Origin: Owenia fusiformis
Lineage: Eukaryota > Annelida > Polychaeta > Sabellida > Oweniidae
Reading direction: 5' to 3'
DNA: 64,000 bases
NCBI GenBank assembly: GCA_903813345.2
Contig: CAIIXF020000005.1
Span: 1 to 64,000, forward strand
The position numbers and the translations under genes were made by a program. Every line of letters starts with the position of its first letter. Position 1 is the first letter of the stretch. The notes below the pieces were generated by a model. It made no database searches and was not told the DNA's origin. It saw only the letters and a list, made by a program, of their open reading frames with translations. This document shows, piece by piece, positions 32,474 to 43,780 of this stretch.

Positions 32474-33782
32474 AGAGAGGTTAAGCTACACGTATAAATG
32501 CAAAACGTGAACCTGAACGCGTAAGTCCACGCTCAAGTACACGTTTAAAAAAATTTTCAGTTAAGCTACACGTCTGAAACCATGTCAATGTACGTGGAGC
32601 TATATGTATGTGGCGATTGTGCCTGAAGTTCATGTCTCTATGGTGTAATGTTTAGGACTTCGAACTCGTGTCCGTAAAGCATGGGTTCGAATCTAGTCGC
32701 ATCACAACATTTTGTTTTTTATTTTTGCTTTATTTCATATTCAACCACAATTAAAGGATCTAGTGCGCCCTCCATTATGATCTCCCCATGATTAAAATGA
32801 ATTCATCTTATTTTTCAAAACGAATATACTGCTTTATTATTGCATTTATATGTACACTAGTATCTTGTTGACCTATATTCAGCACTGTATTGATGAATGG
32901 GCCACTTATTAGGGCCAATATTCGATCATAAAGTGTACAGGGGTAGAGATGCCGAACCATGAAGTCTTTTTGTGTCTATCAAAATCCATTTGCATCCTAC
33001 ACATCCCTATATCTTATCCAAATATGTTATTAATTAATGAAACATAACAGTTTGATCTTTGGATTTACTAAGTTGTATGATATATCATAAGTGTAAAAGC
33101 TGCTTTTGGAGCATTCTTCTATAGCCATTATGTAGGAAAAAATGATGAAAAAATGTGAAATCTTTTAATTTGAATATGACCTGAATCGGTTGCAAACTTT
33201 ATATTTGCACACCTGATGTGATATTTGTGTTATATTGTGAAGCTATTTAATTTGCTATCGATTCAGGTCATTTCGTTTAGTATACATATAGTACTTAGCC
33301 CTGGGTATCAAAATGGCCCTACCTATTTATATTGTACGGAATGAACAAACGATCACATTTGAAGTTGTCATTTACCCATTAAAATGTATTCTTATTTCCA
33401 ATTAAGGATTGGGGTTTACCAATATAACAAGCAAGATTGTCTGTATCAAATATGGGATCCCGGGCCATCTTAGAACATAACTAGAAACAATCACGTAATG
33501 AGCGACGTGTAATTACTCGTCTACACGTAAGAACCTGTAACTTTCACGTTTACCTGTAGAAAGTAGACTTATCAGACGTCATTTTTCTGCGCGCGCATAG
33601 AAGTACACGTTCATGCTTTGTTGAATACGCGTCTGTAAATTGCACGAATATGATAATCTCATGTAAAAACCTGTAAATTTCACGCTGGCCCACAGGAAAT
33701 AAACAAATCTGACGTCATTTATCTGCGCGCACATTGAAGTTCACGTTCAAGTTTTGTAAAATACGTGTAGCTTAACCTCTCT
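32474..33782. mobile_element. 1.3-kb MITE in right arm, 3-bp TSD
   Basis: Starts AGAGAGGTTAAGCTACACG and ends with its complement. The uninterrupted site exists in the left arm (near 22305), showing a 3-bp duplication read as AAT or TAA. Internally, about 32635-32705 resembles a tRNA (TGGTGTAATG, GGGTTCGAATC). PIF/Harbinger-type duplication length fits, but no transposase is present. Confidence 0.75.
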
Positions 33783-34034
33783 AATATTTCATTAAAAAAC
33801 GCACTTTAAAAATATTTCAGGATTTGCCTTAATTTATCAATGTAATGTAAGTATTAGATTGACTCTCAAATAGGGTTCTATTTTAACTTTTTTATTGAAA
33901 TTAATACTAGGCAGGACTCACTCTCTAAATAGCTAATAAAAATTCAACCCTTGGATGTGATTTTTCGTTGAAAAAAAATATGACAAGTCCAGAATCAAAT
34001 GATTTGTCCAGAACCTCTTAAGATCCTGTTAATT

Positions 34035-35797
34035 ATACACATATAAAACCTAGTGTTACCAAAACCCATAAATGTTCACAATATAAATATAGTTTATTGT
34101 TATAACACAATAACAGATATCAGGGGCGTAGCCTACTTTCAGTCAGGGGGGAATGTGATTGCCAAAAATATTTCGGTTTTCAGTCGGGGGGGGTGTGTGA
34201 TTGTGACATAAACAAGGGGGTGCGATTGTGACATAAACAAGCCAAAGATGATTTTTATATTGAATTTTACAAAAACTGGATGCAAGTTCCTTCCAAAGTG
34301 AGCTAGAAGCTTCAAATAAAAAGCATTTAAAACTCTTTGAGTCCTCTTTCTTAGGGTTTTTAATCTTTATTGGTTTTCGCAACCCCCCCCCCTCCTCCTT
34401 GGCTATGCCTATGGATATTTAGAAAGTTTCAAATCAATAACTCGGCAACCAACCACGCAAGTAACCAACCAAGCAACCAAGCAAACGACCATCCAAGCAA
34501 GCAGGAAACGAAGCAAGTAAAAAGCAAACCATGCAACTTACAAATAAAGCAAGCAAACAACCGACAAACCAACCAAGCAAGTAGCTAATTAAACTCTAAT
34601 GCAAGAAACCAAGGAAGCAGCAAAGCAACAAAGAAAGAATGTTAGCAAGTAAACGGCCAATCAAGCAATCAATCGTGCTAATAAACAAGCAAACAAACAA
34701 TCTACCATCCAAGCAACTAATTAACATAATTCAATAAGATTAAAATTTAACCTTGCGCACATTTGCTCTAGGGTAATAATGAGTAATATAGAACTATCAT
34801 ATTGATTGCATTTATTAAACACAGAAATGAAACACATTGGAGCATACATGTAGTTAAATGATTGGGGATGGGAGGGGGTAGTGAACACACGGGATACTGA
34901 ATTCTTCCTCTTAAACTTAATTTTCAGTGCTTGAATGAAGGCTTCCCTTTAACAGATTTAGGGAGTTTCACTTCTAGTTTCACTGAGATTGAAGTTTTTC
35001 AATTGCCTTTGTTATAACATCTTATTTCAATACACTGGATATTATGTAAAAGTATTGATGTGTATTTCTTATTCCCGACAATCGAATTTCATATCAAACA
35101 TTTTAATTATAGTTTTACAGTGGTATCACAACGTTATTGCTTCTATAAATGCAACACATTTACCAGATTTTGGATTGGACTTTCTACACGATGATAAAAT
35201 ATTTTCTTGGTGATATTCTTTAATTACTACTAATTAGTATAAACTATTGATTGAATTGCAGAAATCTGCTGCATTATAATTGCTAATGAAAAATCTTGAA
35301 TCCTGGTAATTGAAGTTGGACAGCTAAATAAAATCTAACATTAAATGAAATTCTAAAAATGTGTTTCGTTTATTTTTTGTTTGGTTGATAATGAATTAAA
35401 AAAAGATATTTGAATGAAAAATTCAATTTCGCAAAAACTCATATTCTTTAGCTGGACAAAAGCTATAGTTTGTTTATTCAACGGATAATAATTGGAAGCA
35501 CTAGACGCATAAATGGCAGACGGTTCTTAATTGCTAATGAAAACAAAGCGATAATCAGTTGGGGGAATAATCACTTGACATAATAATCAGTTGGAATTTT
35601 TGCCATTGGCTACACATTAATAAGAATTGATTATCGTAATAACCAGTGAAAACACTGGTTATTTTTGATTAATAAGTCTCGATAATCAGCGATAACCAGC
35701 AATAATAGTCTCGATAATAGGTTTTAACCAGATAATAATCATTTATTCACTGATAATTTGTGATTAAAATTGTTTATATTTGGTCACTTCGCCCAGT
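34035..35797. other. Right part of CACTA-like element
   Basis: No gene. Low-complexity AAGCAACC/AACCAAGC-type sequence around 34440-34720. Subterminal GATAATCAG and ATAACCAG repeats accumulate from about 35550. Confidence 0.5.
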
Positions 35798-37522
35798 GTT
35801 ACGTCCTTATTATGTAACATTATAGTCTAATGTTTGTGTTCTGATTTTAGTTGTTGATGGCAATAATGATGTTTTCACATGCTTTTCATGAATCTTAAAA
35901 ATTTGCAAAATAGAATAGCTTTAAAAAAGAGGGGGAGAAACCCCAGGGTTCAAAGATGACATACGCTTATAATGTAAATCTGTATTGAGATGACATCATC
36001 GCTGATTGGTTTAGCGAGTCGATCGTTGATTGGTTTAAAACTAGGTCAATTTGAAAACTTTGAAAACCAAGATGGAGGGTACGTTTTTGACAAAAGGAGG
36101 TGTGCGAAGGAGGAAATCGTATGTCATCAATTGAATCATGGGGTTTTCCCTCCTCTTGCTGTGAAATTTCAATAGTTCAAGTTCAATGTTGTCTGTTCTG
36201 AAAGATCCTGATTAAGATGAATATTCCGTCACAAAATAGTTCAAGATGAAGCAAAAATCTCTGAGAGAAGAGAAGCAAAAAAGAAGCGAGTCATTTTTGA
36301 GATGTCACAAATCTGACTTAAACCTAACTTTCAACTAATTATCAATAGTAAGTTAGGTGATAATTAGAGATTAACTTACATCAAACTTACAACTTACTTT
36401 CAACTAATTTACGTTAATAGCTCATTTGCATATTGATGGTAGTTAATCGTTAATTAAGTTGCAAATTAAGCGTTAATTAAGTTGATAATTAGCTCATTTG
36501 CATGTGAACTTTTACACCTAACTTTCAACTAATTATCAATAGTAAGTTAGGTGATAATTGGAGATGATTTTCAATAGGCTTTTTTCAATTGGGCTTTTAT
36601 TTGAAGCTTCTAGCTCAATTTTGAAGGAAGTTACATACATTTTTGTAAATTCAAAACAAATCTTACACGTTTTCTAATGATCTAATTATGTTGTATATTC
36701 GTATATTTCGTTTTTTGTTACCCGGTTTTTGGACCGGGTACCAAGTTTGAACCCAGCATGGAGGATTTACAACCCGGTACCCTTTTTTCTAAAAACCCTA
36801 TCTAGAAAAGTAACCTCATTCCCTATAATTTGATGTAGATTAATCGAACCCCTATATCATGGGCTTTCAAACAGTATATGAATAGGTACATTTTAATATA
36901 TAACATTATTTTATGGGGGTAAGCGTTTCATAGTTGGTCACGACGCCAGAAGTGCAAAGTATTGTTCCGAATTTTTGAATTTCGTGTTAGATTACGGTAC
37001 TCACACCTGAAGCGTGGTTTTTGTTTTTGATAAATTACAATAAAGTTTAATTAAATTCCTATGCGTATTTTGTGAAATTGTGTTGACGTTTATTTAAGTT
37101 ACAATGTAACTGTGCATTATATTTGATTAATCAGTATCTGAAAGTTTGATTTAAGTACTTTTACACGCTTTTACATTAGTCCCAATCACGCAAATACCTT
37201 GAATGTCCCGAGACATCCTGCAAATTAAGGTGGACTGTCCCGCGAAATCCCGCATATTTAGGGCACTTTGTCTAAAAATCTGTCCCTCTATGAAGTTTTT
37301 GGTGGTAAACCTGTTAACTGTCCCGCAATTAGGGTGTTTGTCCCTCGAATGATCCCGCGAAATCCCGCGAATTTGATAAAAAAAATTTGGCCTATTAGCG
37401 CAATCACGCAAATCCCTTAAATCCCACGAATTTAGTAGATGTCCCGCAAAATCCCGCGAATTTTGGGCACTGGGTCTAAAAAATCTGTCCCGCAAGAAAA
37501 TCTTTGGGGGTTGACAGTACTG

Positions 37523-37545
37523 AGATTAAAGTCCCCAAGTAAATA
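37523..37545 (-). pseudogene. LINE endonuclease fragment (GDFNL)
   Basis: On the minus strand 37545-37524 reads YLLGDFNL, the conserved catalytic GDFN motif of LINE endonucleases. It joins in frame, across the AGATTA duplication, to the endonuclease frame entering at 18826. Upstream it is cut by CCCAATTG copy B. Confidence 0.7.
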
Positions 37546-39031
37546 CCCAATTGAAAAAAGCCTATGGAAAATCATCTCCAATTATCCCCTAACTTACTAT
37601 TGATAATTAGTTGAAAGTTAGGTGTAAAAATTCACATGCAAATGAGCTAATTATCAACTTAATTAACGATTAATTTGCAACTTAATTAACGATTAACTAC
37701 CATCAATATGCAAATGAGCTATTTACGTAAATTAGTTGAAAGTTAGTTGTAAGTTTGATGTAAGTTAATCTCTAATTATCACCTAACTTACTATTGATAA
37801 TTAGTTGAAAGTTAGGTTTAAGTCAGATTTGTGACATCTCAAAAATGACTCGCTTCTTTTTTGCTTCTCTTCACTCAGAGATTTTTGCTTCATCTTGAAC
37901 TATTTTGTGACGGAATATTCATCTTAATTAGGATCTTTCAGAACAGACAACATTGAACTTGAACTATTGAAATTTCACAGCAAGAGGAGGGAAAACCCCA
38001 TGATTCAATTGATGACATACGATTTCCTCCTTCGCACACCTCCTTTTGTCAAAAACGTACCCTCCATCTTGGTTTTCAAAGTTTTCAAATTGATCTAGTT
38101 TTAAACCAATCAACGATCGACTCGCTTAACCAATCAGCGATGATGTCATCTCAATACAGATTTACATTATAAGCGTATGTCATCTTTGAACCCTGGGGTT
38201 TCTCCCCCTCTTTTTTAAAGCTATTCTATTTTGAAAATTTTTAAGATTCATGAAAAGCATGTGAAAACATCATTTTTGCCATCAACAACTAAAATCAGAA
38301 CACAAACATTAGACTATAATGTTACATAATAAGGACGTAACAGATATAATCAAAAATATGTTTTGAAATGTCTTTGATCTAACAATCATTATTTAGAAGA
38401 GCACATTTGGATTACTTGTGAAATATAGGTAACCCATGTTTGTACCTGAATTGCATTCTAGGATTAATATTATATGATCTGATTCAAAAAGATTTTTAAA
38501 TTCATAAACATTTCAGACAGAAGTGTGAATAAGATTTAACATACATTGTATTCATGTTCTACATACCCTTATAATAATGTTGACCAAATTTCATGGTAGA
38601 ATACGCACCATTCACGTTGTAATTCTCAATTTTATGAGAGAAATATCTCTCACATGTTTTCTTTTTCCACCATCTTGAAATTAAATTTCGGGGGTTTGTA
38701 TTTCTAAATCATGGGCCTAATTTACGACTTATTATCATTATAATCATCCTATATGTTAACTATCAACCAATAATCTACTTCAGAACAAAAACCTTTTAAT
38801 TTACCACTTACTATCACCCTCAAACATTTCATATCTTAATTATCAACTAAAAATCATAAATCAGCATTATTGTAAGTTAATTTACGTTGAACTTGCTACT
38901 GATAATTAGGCCATAATTATCGTTGATTTAATTAACGCTTAACTTTAATTCCAATTGCCAGCAGAATTGTTGATAATTAGTTGTAAATTAGTTGGTAATA
39001 AGTTGGTAGTTAGTTTTATTTTTCAATTGGG
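37546..39031. mobile_element. CCCAATTG-ended element copy B (inverted)
   Basis: 1486 bp, reverse orientation relative to copy A. The flanks are TA and AT, so no clean duplication is seen here. Confidence 0.85.
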
Positions 39032-40642
39032 ATGTTATATATTCGTATTTTTCGTTTTTTGGGTACCCGTTTTTTGACCGGATACCGGGTACCAAGTTTG
39101 AACACAGCATGGAGGATCTACTACCCGGTACCCGGTTTTTCTACAAATCCTTTCTAGATATCAGCGTCCATTTATTGTAACTCGCGTTTGCTAACATTTG
39201 CTCAGTTCTGAGATGAAGGCCACACGGATAGTAAAAAGGCCAACGTTAGAACTATTTTTGGGCTTTGTATAAAAAACCTCCTACCCACGTACCCTCGTAC
39301 CCACGTACGTGGGTCCTGACCCAGTCTTTAAAGAGTTAAATCTTTAACATTTTTTAAACATTATTCTATCTCAATGTATGCTTAATTATGGATGAATTTA
39401 TGTACCCATATGCCTTTATTTCTAGATCGGACATCTGTCTCGTCATAAAATAAAGCCGGCATTGCATAATGTTCATTTGAGCTATTTGAGTGTTGTTTTT
39501 GATATATCGAAGCGATTTTTTGTTGATCGGGCAGTCTTACAGTGTACAACCAATCTGTTGCTTGGCGCAAATTCGAATATCAGAATTTCTACGAATTTAA
39601 GCATTCGGGAGACCATTTAGGAATACCAAAGGCACAAATTATAAAAATAATCCAAACTTTATTGTGTAATGTAGTAGAACATGCTTCGATTATATCTATA
39701 AATTATAGCAAAATCCAATATTAGGGAGCCATTTTTAATTTTCGGAGGCCCAAATCAGGAAAATTATACAAATCGGTAATCTACTTTATGTAGCTGTCAT
39801 TTTAACCTTTACTTATAAGAAAGATATCAAAATTGACGATCAATCATGTTTTATCAAGCGCCTCGCCCCCTTCATAGAAATGTTGAATAGATACACTACC
39901 AACGTTTCAAACAGTAACACTTATTCTTTTATAAATAGTTTAAAGAAATTCCGTAAAACTATTCACCAATATCAATTTTCCACCAAATATCAACAAAATC
40001 CATCCACTAATATTCAAGACATGTTCCGGACGGAGGTCCTCGCTTTATCCCTATCAAACTTAGTTCGAGGAGGACTGTTACATAGTCCGTGATCTGCTCC
40101 AAAAATGAAGTTCCCACAAACAATACTGCAATTCAAGTATGCCTATATCAATCAATTTTGATAAAAAATAGGTTAATTTTGATTAACAAAAGAGTATATA
40201 ATTTTGAAAAATATAAAAAAGATGAAGGATGCAAATGTATAGATCTGCAATAGTACAAATTCTACATTGTGAAATGTTTTGGTGTCCATACATTCCAAGT
40301 GATAATAAAAACGTCTGAAGCTTGAAAAGGTGACATTATATATAATACATGTATTATAAAGATACATGTATGTTAACAAGGTCACAAAAATGACAGCCAA
40401 ATAAATATCAATGCTGGCTTTGAATATTATGATATCCCCATATAAAGTCAATAATGGCAATAATGCATACCTGTAGCCCCCTCTGAAGTCAATACATCTT
40501 TGTTCAAATCATCATTAATTTTACTAGGAACACTATCTTACTATGGAGTAGCTGTTTTTTATAGCGGGCACCCGGACAACAAACTCCTTATCTACAGGTC
40601 TTAGGAAAATCAGATCTATTATGAATGGATAGGGTTGCTTAT

Positions 40643-40781
40643 GCCTTGGTCACATTTGCTTCGATTTTCACTACGGCGCCCGGCCGATTGAGTATTTCGT
40701 TCAGAATTGAATTCACTTTTGAACAAAATAATCATTGGCCGGGCGCCGGTGCTGAAAATCGGGACAAATGTGACCATGGCA
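40643..40781. mobile_element. Short palindromic MITE
   Basis: CCTTGGTCACATTTGCTTCG and the inverted GGGACAAATGTGACCATGG bracket two GGCGCCCGGCC-type blocks. Same family as 30131-30240. Confidence 0.55.
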
Positions 40782-41570
40782 TCAACAAATGATGCTGGCG
40801 TAGTAAACAAGGTAACACATTATAAAACACTGTCCTCCGCCATACTGTAGCATGTATTTCTTAAAATTAATTACAGACTGAAGTGAATTTGCAAATGTTA
40901 TCCATGGGGCTTTTCTGCCACCTTGCAAACTGCTCGATGAATCTATGTAATGCAAGGAAAGAACACTTGGAATATATGTAGCTAAAATCTAGTATACTGT
41001 ACCTTCAGAACTATGGAAATAAACAATCGTTCTCCACAGTTTGTAACCTCTTTGCAGCACCCTTTGAAGAAATAAAGGCTAGCCTACAGTTTTGGGGGCA
41101 GGGGCAGGGTAGTGTGATACGTACCTTTAAGTTCTACATAACTTACCTAAACAGTAAAAGCTCATGCAGATCTGCTGTTCAAGTAGCACTGTCCGTCGTG
41201 TCCGACTGTTGCCTTCTTGTGTTCACACTTGAAAAGTTGCAAAGTTGCAAGAAAAGGGTTTGGGAACATTTACTTCCTCTCATTTCTTACATTTGTACTC
41301 CAGTCAGGAGAATGCAAATCGAAATTACTTGCACCGCAATGGAAGCCTAATAGACGAATGCAACAAAATTAGGTAAATAACATGAATAATCTAATAACGA
41401 AATATTTGAAAAGTAGAAGGATTCGCTATATTCGTTTTTAATCGCTTTTTGGCACAATTTAAGGATAATTGTGCGCACTAGTTCAGTGAATCATTTAGAT
41501 GGAATTAAAAGTTAGAGTTGCCAAACTTATGCAGGGGAGTGTAAGTTTGGTTTTGTAAACTTCGACATTA

Positions 41571-43031
41571 CCCAATTGAAAAATAAAACTAATTACCAAC
41601 TTATTACCAACTAATTTACAACTAATTATCAACAATTCTGCTGGCAATTGGAATTAAAGTTAAGCGTTAATTAAATCAATGATAATTATGGCCTAATTAT
41701 CAGTAGCAAGTTCAACGTAAATTAACTTACAATAATGCTGATTTTTAGTTGATAATTAAGATGTGAAATGTTTGAGGGTGATAGTAAGTGGTAAATTAAA
41801 ACGTTTTTGTTCTGAAGTAGATTATTAGTTGATAGTTAACATATAGGATGATTATAATGATAATTAGTCGTAAATTAGGCCCATGATTTAGAAATACAAA
41901 CCCCCTAAATTTAATTTCAAGATGGTGGAAAAAGAAAACATGTGAGAGATATTTCTCTCATAAAATTGAGAATTACAACGTGAATGGTGCGTATACTACC
42001 ATGAAATTTGGGTCAACATTATTATAAGGGTATGTAGAACATAAATACAATGTATGTTAAATCTTATTCACACTTCTGTCTGAAATGTTTATGAATTTAA
42101 AAATTTTTTTGAATCAGATCATATAATATTAATCCTAGAATGCAATTTAGGTACTAACATGGGTTACCTATATTTCACAAGTAATCCAAATGTGCTCTTC
42201 TAAATAATGATTGTTAGATCAAAGACATTTCAAAACATATTTTTGATTATATCTGTTACGTCCTTATTATGTACGTAACATTAAAGTCTAATGTTTGTGT
42301 TCTGATTTTAGTTGTTGATGGCAATAATGATGTTTTCACATGCTTTTCATGAATCTTAAAAATTTGCAAAATAGAATAGCTTTAAAAAAGAGGGGGAGAA
42401 ACCCAAGGGTTCAAAGATGACATACACTTATAATGTAAATCTGTATTGAGATGACATCGTCGCTGATTGGTTTAGCGAGTCGATCGTTGATTGGTTTAAA
42501 ACCAGGTCAATTTGAAAACTTTGAAAACCAAGATGGAGGGTACGTTTTCGACAAAAGGAGGTGTGCGAAGGAGGAAATCGGATGTCATCAATTGAATCAT
42601 GGGGTTTTCCCTCCTCTTGCTGTGAAATTTCAATAGTTCAAGTTCATTGTTGTCTGTTCTAAAAGATCCTAATTAAGATGAATATTCCGTCACAAAATAG
42701 TTCAAGATGAAGCAAAAATCTCCGAGTGAAGAGAAGCAAAAAAGAAGCGAGTCATTTTTGAGATGTCACAAATTTGACTTAAACCTAACTTTCAACTAAT
42801 TATCAATAGTAAGTTAGGTGATAATTAGAGATTAACTTACATCAAACTTACAACTAACTTTCAACTAATTTACGTAAATAGCTCATTTGCATATTGATGG
42901 TAGTTAATCGTTAATTCAGTTGATAATTAGCTCATTTGCATGTGAATTTTTACACCTAACTTTCAACTAATTATCAATAGTAAGTTAGGTGATAATTAGA
43001 GATGATTTTCCATAGGCTTTTTTCAATTGGG
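41571..43031. mobile_element. CCCAATTG-ended element copy C (forward), uninterrupted
   Basis: 1461 bp, and provides the empty site that defines the CACTA-like insertion in copy A. A 61-codon ORF at 42451-42636 recurs in copies A and D but is stopped in copy B, so it is probably incidental. Confidence 0.87.
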
Positions 43032-43780
43032 ATATTCATGGCCGTTTGATCCATAATTAGGTAATATGAAGAGTAGAGTTTTATTTTGACAATGATTTGA
43101 TGTAAAACTGGTTTGAATGATAAAAGTTCAGCTTTGTAGTTTCTAGCTTTTTGCGCGTAAAACGTGAATACAATGGACAACAACGACACCAAATCTTTGA
43201 CTAACATACGTTAATAACGTATAATATTCGTAAGAATGAATTCTAATAACATTTGAAATAAACATCTAATAAAATGTGGTGAATTTAATTGGTTGGAAAC
43301 TCTAAAAAATATATTTTTAAAAAGATGTCAACTTTTGGACAAGGGTAAACTTCCCGGGACATTTACAATCTGCATGAGGAAACAGGAGGCACGGATTGCA
43401 CTGAACGAAGGCCAGGAGATTGCTAATCACACTGATGTGTTATACAGGTAAGACTGCCCGATCAACAAAAAACATTTCGACATATCAAAAACATAAATCA
43501 AATAGCTGAAAAATAATGAACATTTATGCAATTCCGGCTTTATTTTATTTTACTAGAGAGATGTCAGACCTATAAATAAAGGCATATGGATGCATAAATT
43601 CATCTATAATTCAGGATAAACTGAGATTGAATAATGTTTTAAACATTTAAAAATTTAACTCTTTAAAGACTGGGTCAGGACCCACGTACGTTGGTACGAG
43701 GGTACGTGGGTAGGAGGTTTTTTATACAAAGCCCTATTTTTGACCTACATTCCTATTTTCGTACATAAAATGAAAGTTGA

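Larger units (their letters stand above)
22056..34034. repeat. 12-kb inverted-repeat structure with 1.34-kb arms
   Basis: The arm 22056-23390 is repeated in reverse complement at 31385-34034. The right arm additionally holds a 1309-bp insertion (32474-33782). The outer tips are AATTAACAGGATCTTAAGAGG (left) and its complement, both in a TTAA context. The arms include a pseudo-tRNA block and several palindromic stretches. The 8-kb centre is non-coding and filled by other repeats. It may be a non-autonomous transposon with long TIRs (TTAA would fit piggyBac or Kolobok), but no empty site is available. Confidence 0.65.
20375..35798. mobile_element. 15.4-kb CACTA-like non-coding element
   Basis: The intact sister copy C shows an uninterrupted CTGTTACGTCC at about 42252. 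Here TTA is duplicated (20372-20374, 35799-35801) around a segment beginning CACTAGACAAA and ending TTCGCCCAGTG. Imperfect inverted CACT(A/G) tips, a 3-bp TSD and clustered GATAATCAG/ATAACCAG subterminal motifs at both ends (20400-20560 and 35550-35760) fit the EnSpm/CACTA group. No transposase frame is present; the interior is filled by other repeats. Confidence 0.6.
19681..36593. mobile_element. CCCAATTG-ended element copy A, interrupted by 15.4 kb
   Basis: Begins CCCAATTGAAAAAT and ends TTTTTTCAATTGGG, inserted at a CT dinucleotide (19679-19680 and 36594-36595). The empty site is visible in the sister transposon around 51450. Removing the 15.4-kb insertion leaves 1486 bp, closely like copies at 37546-39031, 41571-43031 and 43781-45263. 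It is A/T-rich, with repeated TAATTATCAACTAA-type subterminal blocks and no transposase. Confidence 0.8.
18827..37522. mobile_element. CAGNGCTGTCAA-ended transposon copy 1, 6-bp TSD, with nested insertions
   Basis: Begins CAGAGCTGTCAAG and ends TTGACAGTACTG. It is flanked by AGATTA at 18821-18826 and 37523-37528, and sits in the LINE endonuclease frame. Without the nested insertion it is about 1.78 kb and non-coding. Both ends are packed with CCCGCGAA/TTCGCGGG repeats. Related copies lie at 39032-45530 (inverted, interrupted) and 48152-52388 (TSD TATGAT); a short relative is at 26957-27428 (TSD CATATA). The superfamily is not certain: the tips look hAT-like but the TSDs are 6 bp. Confidence 0.82.
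39261..43733. mobile_element. 4.5-kb Mutator-like element, 9-bp TSD
   Basis: Flanked by CTATTTTTG (39252-39260, 43734-43742), with the empty site visible in copies 1 and 3 of the surrounding transposon. TIRs of about 280-300 bp begin GGCTTTGTATAAAAAACC and show many CCCACGTAC repeats. Long TIRs and a 9-bp TSD are MULE marks. No transposase is recognisable. A 70-residue ORF at 39880-40092 is unrecognised. CCCAATTG copy C and a small MITE are nested inside. Confidence 0.78.

Noticed and set aside
22056-34034. Firm piggyBac or Kolobok assignment from TTAA flanks
   Set aside because: No empty site, no transposase and the TTAA lies inside a longer shared AATTAA; not enough to name a superfamily.
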